Made by a program: the position numbers and the translations under genes. Below are positions 1-5,675 of a stretch of 9,294 bases of DNA, piece by piece. Under the pieces are notes generated by a model. That model had not been told where the DNA came from. It worked only from the letters and a program-made list of their open reading frames with translations, and searched no databases. This DNA is from Candidatus Aminicenantota bacterium (GTDB lineage: Bacteria; Acidobacteriota; Aminicenantia; Aminicenantales; Aminicenantaceae): contig JAFGNQ010000321.1 in assembly GCA_016926925.1 (NCBI GenBank), positions 1 to 9,294 of the forward strand. The letters are read 5' to 3'. Numbering within the stretch: the first letter of the stretch is position 1; every line of letters begins with the position of its first letter.

Positions 1-402
1 TTTCAGAATAAAGTTGTAATGCACCTGATAGCCGGGATCGTGATTGCAGCGCCGGCCTTTTCTCCTGTTTTGACAGCGGAAAGGACCGTTCACGTAGAGA
101 TCGATGGTGTTCCCATCCTCTGTTATATCCAATGTCACCTGCCGGCGGGCTATCGCGACCTTGTCCTGGGTTCTTGCCTTTATGGTTTTATGGACGGTCA
201 ACCGAACCTCCTGTCCGCCGTGCCCTTCCACTGAAATAGCTCCGAAAATATTGTCGACCTGAACCTCTCGCGTCATTGCCGAATCCTGAAATGAGAGTGT
301 TCGCTCTATTGTTTCTTTTTCTTCGAATCTCAACCTGTCCGTGCTCCAGGTCAAAACCGCTGCCAAGCAGATAACGAAGATTGCTGTCCCTATCCTTCTC
401 AT
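1..402 (-). CDS. Exported DUF4097-like (putative adhesin) protein, 3' partial
   Basis: The gene reads leftward from an ATG at 400-402 and runs open for 134 codons to the window edge, so its C-terminus is missing. A strong ribosome site (GAGGAGGAG) lies just upstream and begins right after the stop of the anti-sigma gene, 13 bp away, so the two are surely co-transcribed. The N-terminus MRRIGTAIFVICLAAVLTW is a basic start plus a hydrophobic stretch, which reads as a signal peptide or membrane anchor. Residues about 46-108 (VQVDNIFGAISVEG, then alternating strands such as VRLTVHKTIKA and NTIDLYVNG) look like the beginning of a DUF4097 beta-helix-like domain. Residues 109-121 carry two Cys in a very basic stretch. 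The role is unknown. The operon suggests an envelope protein controlled by, or feeding into, the ECF system. Family assignment is moderate because only part is visible. Confidence 0.75.
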   Translation of the reverse strand, partial: MRRIGTAIFVICLAAVLTWSTDRLRFEEKETIERTLSFQDSAMTREVQVDNIFGAISVEGHGGQEVRLTVHKTIKARTQDKVAIARRQVTLDITEDGNTIDLYVNGPFRCQNRRKGRRCNHDPGYQVHYNFILK

Positions 403-415
403 TTTTCTCCTCCTC

Positions 416-1234
416 TTAAAAGCTCAATTCCTGCAATCTCTGCTCGGCGTGATCCCTGACTTCGGGAGAGATCTCATTATCACGGATGAGCGTTCTGAGG
501 GCTTCGACGGCGCGCCGCTCTTGCAAGCTGACGATGAGGTCGATGAGGGCGACTTGGACCAGAGGCGATGTCTGATTGGACAGAGAACGGATCAATCCCT
601 GCTTGACGCCGGGGTGACCATGGAACAGATACAGAGCGTCGACCGCTGCCATGCGGACGTTGACGTTCGGGTCATTGTCCAGGGTGTCGAGGAGGGCATC
701 CAAGATTTTTGCACTGGGGCTGTCCATTCCGGAGCTCATGCTCACTCCTTGCAAGCGATCGCTGGCTGAAGGCCTGTCGAGCAGCGAGACCGCCAGGGTT
801 TGTCGCATATCGGTGACTTCCTGTTTGAGCAGGGCGATTTCAGTGGCACTCCGGCCTTTAACGGTGATGAGATAGCCGGTCGCCAAGCCTACGATCAGGA
901 AGATAAGAGTCAATGAAAACTGAAAGGCGGGACGCCGTGGCCAGATTCGATCGAAAAGACCATCGACAAACTTCTTGAGACGGAAAGGCCGCTCTTCCTG
1001 TTCCATGCCCTGTTTGTATGCCTCGAGCATCGTATAAAATCGGGTTCGCATTTCACTCCCGGGCTGTTCTTCTGGTATCACCCCCAGCTTGGTCCAAACC
1101 GCGCTCAGGCTCTCCAATTCCTCTCTGCAGGAATCGCAGACAGCCAAATGGTCCTGAACAGCCGCTTTAAATTTTTGATCGATTTCACCGGTAAGAAATT
1201 CCGGAAATTGTTCTTTTATTCTTTCACATTTCAT
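416..1234 (-). CDS. Zinc-finger anti-sigma factor with transmembrane helix and C-terminal HEAT-like repeats
   Basis: This 272-residue protein starts with MKCERIKEQFPEFL and carries the anti-sigma zinc motif with Cys3 and H29-x3-C33-x2-C36 (zf-HC2/ZAS type), which in this family binds and silences the partner ECF sigma factor. A single membrane helix lies at about 104-126 (FQFSLTLIFLIVGLATGYLI), so the N-terminus should be cytoplasmic and the rest periplasmic. Residues about 175-270 form helical repeats of HEAT type (VNVRMAAVDALYLF, SPLVQVALIDLIVSL, SPEVRDHAEQRL). Residues about 130-150 may be a short coiled linker. Its ATG overlaps the sigma-factor stop by 4 bp (ATGA), which means translational coupling. 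HEAT repeats mediate protein contacts, so the periplasmic part may sense a partner, possibly the DUF4097-like product of the next gene; that is inference. Membership in the anti-sigma family is clear from motif plus neighbour. Confidence 0.9.
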   Translation of the reverse strand: MKCERIKEQFPEFLTGEIDQKFKAAVQDHLAVCDSCREELESLSAVWTKLGVIPEEQPGSEMRTRFYTMLEAYKQGMEQEERPFRLKKFVDGLFDRIWPRRPAFQFSLTLIFLIVGLATGYLITVKGRSATEIALLKQEVTDMRQTLAVSLLDRPSASDRLQGVSMSSGMDSPSAKILDALLDTLDNDPNVNVRMAAVDALYLFHGHPGVKQGLIRSLSNQTSPLVQVALIDLIVSLQERRAVEALRTLIRDNEISPEVRDHAEQRLQELSF

Positions 1235-1818
1235 GAGACTGCTCCTCCGGACAGTTCACCGTAGATCCTGCCCAGTTCCTTTATGGCACGGTGCACGTGC
1301 GCCTTGACGGTCCCGATCTGGCAACCCAGCAAATCCGCGATTTCCCTGTATTTCAGTTCTTGAAACCGGCTCAGCACCAGTACTTCCCTTTTTTTCAATG
1401 GCAGTTGCGCCAGTGCCTGGCGCACCATGTCGATATCCTGACCCCGTTCCAGCTGCGCGGGAGGTGAAGGCTCAGGCCCGGTGACTTCCTTCCATTGGTC
1501 TTCCAGAGGGAGTTCGTCTTTTCCCTTGCGCAGGAAATCGATATGCGCATTCCGGGCGATTTGGTACATCCAAACGGTGAATTTGCTCTGGCCTCTGAAG
1601 GTCTTTCGGTACTTGAGGATACGCAGGAAGACCTCCTGGACAAGATCTTCGCTGGCTCCTCTGTTGCCGGTCAGGCGAAGGAAAAAGTTGAAGAGCTTGA
1701 TGTGGTGTTTCTCGAACAATACAGCCAATTTCTCGACCTTGCCTTCTCTGACCTCTTCCATTATTCGGTTGTCGGATATCATGAGCACTCGACTTTCATT
1801 GTTTTTGGTGTCATTCAT
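1231..1818 (-). CDS. RNA polymerase sigma factor, sigma-70 family, ECF subfamily
   Basis: This 195-residue protein has only sigma regions 2 and 4. Region 2 spans about 32-100, with SEDLVQEVFLRILKY (2.2) and FTVWMYQIARNAHIDFLRK (2.3-2.4, -10 recognition). A short acidic/Pro-rich linker follows at about 101-130. Region 4 spans about 134-186, with LPLKKREVLVLSRFQELKYREIA and the helix-turn-helix GCQIGTVKAHVHRAIKEL (-35 recognition). Length and order are typical of RpoE-like ECF factors. It directs transcription of a small regulon and is held inactive by the anti-sigma factor encoded next, whose start overlaps its stop. The start is uncertain. The first ATG (1816-1818) has a weak ribosome site, and a candidate promoter abuts it, so Met13 (1780-1782) or Met20 could be the real start; region 2 is intact in each case. 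Confidence 0.93.
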   Translation of the reverse strand: MNDTKNNESRVLMISDNRIMEEVREGKVEKLAVLFEKHHIKLFNFFLRLTGNRGASEDLVQEVFLRILKYRKTFRGQSKFTVWMYQIARNAHIDFLRKGKDELPLEDQWKEVTGPEPSPPAQLERGQDIDMVRQALAQLPLKKREVLVLSRFQELKYREIADLLGCQIGTVKAHVHRAIKELGRIYGELSGGAVS

Positions 1819-1847
1819 TAAGACCGGCCTTTTAAAAAAAGGTTACA
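1819..1847 (-). promoter_or_regulatory. Candidate ECF-type autoregulatory promoter of the sigma operon
   Basis: On the minus strand TGTAAC (1842-1847) is followed after 17 bp by GTCTTA (1819-1824). This resembles the AAC-type -35 and CGTC/GTCT-type -10 of several ECF sigma groups. Autoregulation is common for such operons. The -10 element touches the first ATG, so transcription from here would start inside the annotated frame and favour Met13 as start. Within the spacer, CCTTTT (1828-1833) and AAAAGG (1837-1842) form a small inverted repeat. No good sigma-70 promoter was seen upstream. This rests on motif reading only. Confidence 0.35.
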
Positions 1848-2012
1848 TCAATGGGAATTTTTTTTCTACGTCATCCGATTCGAGATCAACCTTTGCGTGT
1901 CTTGGGATGGGTCTCCGTTTCCGTGATCGCCTTTGAAAACATCAGAAGGAGCGAATCGGTGTCAGTATGAGTCCCAAGGTGGTTAAGAGGCTATCGCATT
2001 CTGCTGCAGTGA

Positions 2013-2044
2013 GCACCGTTTACCGGAATAAGCCAAGCCGGTGC
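2013..2044. repeat. Small inverted repeat with two competing pairings
   Basis: GCACCG (2013-2018) pairs perfectly with CGGTGC (2039-2044). An overlapping alternative pairs ACCGG (2022-2026) with CCGGT (2038-2042). The two are mutually exclusive. There is no T-run after either, so it is not a standard terminator. Function is unknown. Confidence 0.45.
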
Positions 2045-2046
2045 GA

Positions 2047-2110
2047 GTCACGGTTCGTTTGAGTCGCATGGTGGTTGGTGGGGGGGTCTTCGACGAAAAC
2101 GAACTGTGAC
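2047..2110. repeat. Long stem-loop with G-rich loop
   Basis: GTCACGGTTCGTTT (2047-2060) faces AAACGAACTGTGAC (2097-2110). Thirteen of 14 positions are complementary and the remaining one is a G.U pair in plus-strand RNA. Four more pairs continue inward (GTCG 2063-2066 with CGAC 2091-2094). The loop contains GG-T-GG-TT-GG-T-G7 at 2070-2086, which meets the pattern of a two-layer G-quadruplex. It lies upstream of the purM promoter and has no T-run. It may be a cruciform/operator, a structural barrier between divergent genes, or part of a small RNA. Confidence 0.6.
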
Positions 2111-2187
2111 GAGTACCTCCTCACGGTCTTTGGATTTAAGATCATCGCTGAAATCGAGATGTCTGCCGAGCCTTTGCTTTACGGACG

Positions 2188-2216
2188 TTGACTTGAGGTT
2201 CGGGGGGTGGTATAAG
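2188..2216 (+). promoter_or_regulatory. Sigma-70 promoter of purM
   Basis: TTGACT (2188-2193) and TATAAG (2211-2216) each match consensus at 5 of 6 positions and are separated by exactly 17 bp. Transcription should begin near 2223, giving a leader of only about 12 nt before the purM ATG at 2235, with GGAAAA (2226-2230) as the ribosome site. The spacer includes a run of six G. Confidence 0.7.
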
Positions 2217-2234
2217 AAGCTGAACGGAAAAGCC

Positions 2235-3239
2235 ATGACTTCTTTAACATACAAAAAAGCGGGTGTCGACATCGATAAAGCCGATGAATTCGTGAAGAGA
2301 ATCAAACCCCTCCTGGAAAAGACCGGTCGTCCTGAAGTCTTCGGTCGCTACGGGGGATTCAGCGGGTTTTTCAAGCCGCATCTCAGGACTGTCAAGAAAC
2401 CCGTGCTGGTTTCGTCTACGGACGGCGTGGGCACGAAACTCTTGTTGGCCGAACTGCGAAAAAAGTACGATACCATTGGAATCGACCTGGTGGCGATGTG
2501 TGTCAACGATGTAGTCGTCACCGGTGCCGAACCCCTGTTTTTTCTCGATTACATCGCCTGCGGAAAATTGGAGAGAGAAAAGCTGCTCGGGCTGATGAAG
2601 GGGATTTCACGCGGCTGTGTCGAGAGCGGATGCGTCCTCATAGGCGGAGAGACGGCAGAGCTTCCGGGATTGTACCGGAAGGGAACCTTTGACCTGGCAG
2701 GATTCTGTGTCGGAATCGTCAGCGAGGAAAAAATCATCGACGGCCTGTCGTGCAGGAGCGGAGATAGAGTCCTGGGCCTGGCCTCGACCGGTGTCCACAG
2801 CAACGGCTTCTCTCTGGTCCGCAAAGTGTTCGACCAGCAAGAATTGAGAGGAAAACTCGGACAAGAACTCTTGAGGCCGACCCGAATTTACGTGCGTCCC
2901 ATCCTGGATGCCTTGAGAAAGATCCACATAAAAGCCATGGCCCACATCACCGGCGGTGGTTTTTATGAGAACATTCCACGCGTGCTGCCTGATGGATTAT
3001 CCGCTGTCGTGCAAAAAGGCTCGTGGCCGATTCTCTCGATTTTCAAGAAAATTCAGCAGCACGGCCGGATCGCCGACCGGGAGATGTTCCGCACGTTTAA
3101 TATGGGTGTGGGCATGGTGATCGTCATCGATCCACGCAGTGTATCCCGGGCGCTTTCTCACTTTGCAGAGAGGGGAATGAAGGCCTGGGACATAGGTCGT
3201 ATCGTCAAAGGAAATCAGGGTGTTCAGATTCTTGATTGA
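2235..3239 (+). CDS. purM: Phosphoribosylformylglycinamidine cyclo-ligase (AIR synthetase)
   Basis: PurM closes the imidazole ring in purine synthesis: formylglycinamidine ribonucleotide plus ATP gives aminoimidazole ribonucleotide, ADP and phosphate, in the cytosol. The 334-residue protein (E. coli PurM has 345) shows the family motifs in order: STDGVGTK at 61-68 (ATP/phosphate loop), GIDLVAMCVND at 82-92, LIGGETAELPG at 135-145, LASTGVHSNGFSLVRK at 182-197, HITGGGFYENIPR at 237-249 and FNMGVGM at 288-294. The start at 2235 was chosen over an upstream in-frame ATG at 2106 because the promoter lies between them and MTSLTYKKAGVDIDKADEFV aligns with known PurM N-termini. It stands alone, without purN or other pur genes visible, and converges with the racemase-like gene 9 bp downstream; no terminator is evident in that gap. 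Confidence 0.97.
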   Translation: MTSLTYKKAGVDIDKADEFVKRIKPLLEKTGRPEVFGRYGGFSGFFKPHLRTVKKPVLVSSTDGVGTKLLLAELRKKYDTIGIDLVAMCVNDVVVTGAEPLFFLDYIACGKLEREKLLGLMKGISRGCVESGCVLIGGETAELPGLYRKGTFDLAGFCVGIVSEEKIIDGLSCRSGDRVLGLASTGVHSNGFSLVRKVFDQQELRGKLGQELLRPTRIYVRPILDALRKIHIKAMAHITGGGFYENIPRVLPDGLSAVVQKGSWPILSIFKKIQQHGRIADREMFRTFNMGVGMVIVIDPRSVSRALSHFAERGMKAWDIGRIVKGNQGVQILD

Positions 3240-3248
3240 GACGGACGC

Positions 3249-4280
3249 TTATCTGTTCCCTGTCACGAATGTCTTCCATTCGAAAAGGTTTTCTTTGTAT
3301 GAGTAGTTTTTCAGCGCAGCCGCGGTTTGTGGAGATAACTCCTTAATCCAGTTTCCGATCGAGTCGATTCTTTCTTTGTCTATAGGGACCATAGAGACCA
3401 CATCGGCAGAGATGTGCGTCTCCGGAAAACGGCTGCTTTTTTGGACCGTGAAAAGAAAATCATTCATCTTGAAATTGGGATTGAGATAACCCAGTGGTTC
3501 TGTGCCCAGACTTCGGAAAGCTTTCTTCCAGAGTTCCAGCGAATAGCCGTAATGAGTGCAGTTGAAACTGACATAGAGAGCGGATCCAAGATTCCCCGAC
3601 TTTTGGAGAGCTTCATCCACATAAGCATAAATCAGCATTTCCGTTTCGTCGCTGTGGGGGCCTTTCTCGATATAAGGAACGAGGTCCGGACATGCCTCCG
3701 ATACAATCCTCTCACGTAAAAATCCTCTCTGAGCCAGCTCGTCCTCATAGATCTTTTCACTAATGGTTGTCTGGGTTGCGAACAACAAGACTTTTGCCAC
3801 GGGAGATGCTCTCAAGTGTTGAGCAATCAGCTCGACACCGGCGTCGATGATACCCTTCACGGGAATTTGCGCTTGGCGGGAGAATGCCGTGTCATTATAG
3901 AGAGCAGACAGAGTGTTGCATCCGATAAGAATCAGATCCGGGCGGTACTGTTTCTCCAAGCCCTGCAGGGCGCTGTTAAAAACCCGAATCTTTTCTTTCC
4001 TGCTGCGTAAACCGTTATATCCTCCTTCGTTGGAAAAGAGCGCATTGAAAAAGACAAAGCGCACTTCCGAGAACACTTTTGCCTCCCTCATCCTTTCGAC
4101 GGCATCAGCCATGATGGAAAGACCGCCCAATCCGGAGTCCATGACGGCTATGGTCACGCTTTTTTTTCTAAAGAAGTGTTCAAACATGTCCTCTTTGGTA
4201 TGGGATTGCCAGCCCATACATGTGCTGCATAAGAGGATCCAGGTCGTGGCCGGAATGAAGACGTTGGATTTTTTTATCAT
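3249..4280 (-). CDS. Aspartate/glutamate racemase family protein (MurI-like) with N-terminal signal-like segment
   Basis: The 343-residue protein has the two-cysteine racemase signature: DSGLGGLS at 48-55, CNTLSA with Cys121, and NCTHYGYS with Cys241 and His243. In MurI the two Cys exchange the alpha proton of glutamate, so the active site appears intact. It is longer than typical MurI (about 265 residues). The extra N-terminus (1-40) has Lys3-Lys4 followed by a hydrophobic stretch VFIPATTWILLCSTCMG, which looks like a signal peptide or anchor but has no canonical lipobox. The C-terminal 80 residues also extend beyond usual MurI. The chosen ATG has a plausible AAAGAGAAG ribosome site about 7 nt away and lies about 40 nt after a good promoter. 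Met32 is an alternative start that would give a cytosolic enzyme, but its GAGG is only 2 nt from the ATG. Substrate (Glu, Asp or other) cannot be told from the sequence. Confidence 0.8.
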   Translation of the reverse strand: MIKKSNVFIPATTWILLCSTCMGWQSHTKEDMFEHFFRKKSVTIAVMDSGLGGLSIMADAVERMREAKVFSEVRFVFFNALFSNEGGYNGLRSRKEKIRVFNSALQGLEKQYRPDLILIGCNTLSALYNDTAFSRQAQIPVKGIIDAGVELIAQHLRASPVAKVLLFATQTTISEKIYEDELAQRGFLRERIVSEACPDLVPYIEKGPHSDETEMLIYAYVDEALQKSGNLGSALYVSFNCTHYGYSLELWKKAFRSLGTEPLGYLNPNFKMNDFLFTVQKSSRFPETHISADVVSMVPIDKERIDSIGNWIKELSPQTAAALKNYSYKENLFEWKTFVTGNR

Positions 4281-4327
4281 CGGCGCTTCTCTTTATCTTT
4301 TCACATCTTAAATTATTCATTTTGAAC

Positions 4328-4356
4328 AAGATAACACAAGGGCAGCTATCTGTCAA
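4328..4356 (-). promoter_or_regulatory. Sigma-70 promoter of the racemase-like gene
   Basis: On the minus strand a consensus TTGACA (4351-4356) is followed after 17 bp by TATCTT (4328-4333). The predicted start near 4321 leaves a leader of about 40 nt before the ATG at 4280. Confidence 0.65.
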
Positions 4357-4357
4357 C

Positions 4358-4370
4358 TTCGGAAACCGAA
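4358..4370. promoter_or_regulatory. Perfect palindrome adjoining the -35 box
   Basis: TTCGG-AAA-CCGAA is a perfect 5-bp dyad lying 1 bp upstream of the racemase-gene -35 element. Its placement fits an operator or activator site. No specific regulator can be named. Confidence 0.35.
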
Positions 4371-4444
4371 TCATTTCAATTCCCATAAGGGCCGCAAAAT
4401 CCCAAATTTTTCTTGTCAAAGAATATCCCATTTGATAAACATTA

Positions 4445-4455
4445 AATAATTCAGG
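4445..4455 (+). repeat. Copy of AATAATTCAGG motif
   Basis: This 11-mer recurs at the right end of the element at 5483-5688 (5679-5689), and its first ten bases recur at the left end. It sits just ahead of the ribosome site of the small membrane protein gene. Confidence 0.4.
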
Positions 4456-4481
4456 TTCATAGAACAAAGGGGGTGATTTGC

Positions 4482-4706
4482 GTGAAAGGGGATGTGATCG
4501 AAAAACTCGCGGCATTGATTACGGCGGCCTTCGGCCTTATCGCCGCCCTGGCTTGGAACGGGGCGATACAGGCCATTTTCAAAAAAGTATTCGGGACCGC
4601 TGAAGGAATTATTCCTATGCTCGTCTATGCGGTTGTCGTAACCGTTATCGCCGTCATTGCCACAATCTGGGTAGGCAAAGCCGCTGGTAAAGCGAAGAAA
4701 GAGTAG
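4482..4706 (+). CDS. Small two-helix membrane protein, DUF5654-like
   Basis: A 74-residue protein with two hydrophobic helices at about 9-33 (LAALITAAFGLIAALAWNGAIQAIF) and 44-65 (IPMLVYAVVVTVIAVIATIWVG) and a Lys-rich tail (KAAGKAKKE). The first helix and the ALAW(N)xAI motif resemble the DUF5654 family, known from archaea and bacteria but of unknown function. I chose the GTG at 4482 because the near-perfect ribosome site AAGGGGGTGAT (4468-4477) sits 4 nt before it; a GTG at 4473 lies inside that site. It is divergent from the racemase-like gene, with about 200 bp between them, and followed by an unrecognised exported protein after 137 bp. No clear promoter was found. Confidence 0.8.
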   Translation: MKGDVIEKLAALITAAFGLIAALAWNGAIQAIFKKVFGTAEGIIPMLVYAVVVTVIAVIATIWVGKAAGKAKKE

Positions 4707-4750
4707 CAGACCTCGTTCCCGCTGTTTCTTATCTGCAAATTAGCTCTATC

Positions 4751-4780
4751 TTGATGCCTAAATTTCTGCACATCTAACAT
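4751..4780 (+). promoter_or_regulatory. Weak candidate promoter for the exported protein gene
   Basis: TTGATG (4751-4756), 18-bp spacer, TAACAT (4775-4780), each matching consensus at 4 of 6. It is 63 bp upstream of the ATG at 4844. Chance occurrence is possible. Confidence 0.25.
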
Positions 4781-4843
4781 TTTGAAACGAACCTGCACCG
4801 TTGCGAGTTTAAGAATTCGAAGATGAGAGACAGGAGAAGGGTG

Positions 4844-5455
4844 ATGAGGGTACTTCGATTCGGACTTTTTGCGTTCAGCCTATCGATGACTGCGATAATG
4901 GGGCTGTCCCTGGTTGATGGTTCCAAACAGACGGTGGCCCCCGTGGAGATCGCCGCCTTTTATGAAGACTACAACTTCATAAGCTCTTTCAGCACTGCGC
5001 GTGAAAGGAGCACTCTCTTGGATGATTGGGAAAATGCTCCCGTTCCTGAAGACTCGAAAAAACCGCGACTGGAAAAAGTCCTGTCCAAGATGAAAAAGCT
5101 CAAGGATAAAATATGGGTTGCTGATCCCGGGATGCTCATAGGGGCGAGCAAGTGCACGCGCTACTTCGGCTTTCATTTTCGGCCGGTCCTTTTCCGTATC
5201 GAAAACACCCATGTCGACGGCGATGTGGTGACCGTCGAAGTTCATTCCTACGAATTGGGGCCGGAGATGATCCTGCGCTTTATTTCCGACTATGATCGGA
5301 ATATGGGCGATGAAGAAAAATTCCCTTCTTTCAAAGAGCGCCTCCAAGGAGCTCAAGCCAAGCCCCTTGGAGTCGAGGTTCACAGGTGGTGCTGCCGGAG
5401 CGGAAAATGGATGAAGAGTGCTGCAGACCTTTTTTTCCTTGAAGAGAGACACTAG
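4844..5455 (+). CDS. Hypothetical exported protein
   Basis: I do not recognise this 203-residue protein. The start at 4844 is preferred over an ATG at 4823 because AGGAG (4832-4836) lies 7 nt before it. The N-terminus MRVLRFGLFAFSLSMTAIMGLSLVDG is a short basic start plus a hydrophobic core, typical of a signal peptide or single anchor. Residues about 35-90 are charged and likely helical, with a Lys-rich run (KVLSKMKKLKDKI). Residues about 110-150 alternate like strands (HFRPVLFRIENTHVDGDVVTVEVHSYEL). Three Cys remain in the mature part: Cys104 and the adjacent pair Cys183-Cys184 near the C-terminus (HRWCCRSGKWM), so disulfides are possible. No catalytic motif is visible. It stands between the DUF5654-like gene and the structured element at 5483-5688. 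An open frame on the opposite strand over the same bases (4880-5458) looks like a shadow. Confidence 0.7.
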   Translation: MRVLRFGLFAFSLSMTAIMGLSLVDGSKQTVAPVEIAAFYEDYNFISSFSTARERSTLLDDWENAPVPEDSKKPRLEKVLSKMKKLKDKIWVADPGMLIGASKCTRYFGFHFRPVLFRIENTHVDGDVVTVEVHSYELGPEMILRFISDYDRNMGDEEKFPSFKERLQGAQAKPLGVEVHRWCCRSGKWMKSAADLFFLEERH

Positions 5456-5459
5456 CAAT

Positions 5460-5475
5460 AGCTTGAAGCAAAGCT
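5460..5475. repeat. Short hairpin after the exported protein gene
   Basis: AGCTT (5460-5464) and AAGCT (5471-5475) form a 5-bp stem with a 6-nt loop, directly after the stop at 5455. There is no T-run, so terminator activity is doubtful. Confidence 0.3.
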
Positions 5476-5515
5476 GATGCGGTGAATAATTCAGAAACCT
5501 GGATTAGTCACGAGT

Positions 5516-5609
5516 CGAGGTTGATGCAAAGGCAAGGAAGCAGCCCATGAAGCTGTAGTGAACTACCGCGAATAGGCTGCAAAGAAGGCTTTGTGGCAAG
5601 ATCGGCTCG
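5516..5609 (+). ncRNA. Candidate structured RNA: long imperfect hairpin
   Basis: Three nested helices line up. CGAGGTTGAT (5516-5525) pairs with ATCGGCTCG (5601-5609) using two U.G pairs and a bulged G. CAAAG (5527-5531) pairs with CTTTG (5589-5593). GCAGCC (5540-5545) pairs with GGCTGC (5575-5580), with purine-rich internal loops of 8 nt on each side between the last two helices. The apical part includes GTAGT-GA-ACTAC. The two G.U pairs hold only for plus-strand RNA, which hints at the transcribed strand. No known RNA family is recognised. Confidence 0.35.
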
Positions 5610-5625
5610 CCCGGAGGGGAAAAAG

Positions 5626-5675
5626 CACTGACAATGAGATTTCTTTTTCTTAAAAAAAGAGTGTCAGTGGTTTTT
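5626..5675 (+). terminator. Hairpin with 3' T-run, terminator-like
   Basis: CACTGACA (5626-5633) pairs perfectly with TGTCAGTG (5662-5669), followed by G and TTTTT (5671-5675). An inner CTTTTT (5643-5648) can pair with the A-rich run ending in G (5652-5659). It could terminate plus-strand transcription from the exported-protein gene or from the structured RNA. The long inner loop makes it weaker than a classic terminator. Confidence 0.45.

Larger units (their letters stand above)
1819..2234. other. Gene-free divergent intergenic region between sigma operon and purM
   Basis: No convincing gene is present. A long open frame reads into purM from 2106, but a sigma-70 promoter lies inside it and its residues do not resemble PurM. 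The stretch holds the candidate ECF promoter (1819-1847), a spaced inverted repeat CCGATTCG (1875-1882)/CGAATCGG (1952-1959), two stem-loops (2013-2044 and 2047-2110) and the purM promoter (2188-2216). Confidence 0.7.

Noticed and set aside
341..769. 142-residue plus-strand open frame over the anti-sigma gene
   Set aside because: Antisense shadow of a well-supported operon; no motif.
1828..1865. CCTTTT-AAA-AAAAGG followed by eight T as a terminator
   Set aside because: The T-run is 15 nt away from the weak A+T stem, and no plus-strand gene precedes it.
2106..2234. Upstream extension of purM to an ATG at 2106
   Set aside because: A strong promoter lies inside this segment, the residues do not resemble PurM, and the start at 2235 gives the usual length.
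2048..2305. 85-residue minus-strand open frame before purM
   Set aside because: Covers the stem-loop, promoter and purM start; no ribosome site or motif support.
4180..4515. 111-residue minus-strand open frame spanning the divergent spacer
   Set aside because: Overlaps the racemase-like gene, its promoter and the next gene's start; composition looks random.
4880..5458. 192-residue open frame opposite the exported protein
   Set aside because: No ribosome site and no recognisable motif; the plus-strand gene has a signal peptide and AGGAG site.
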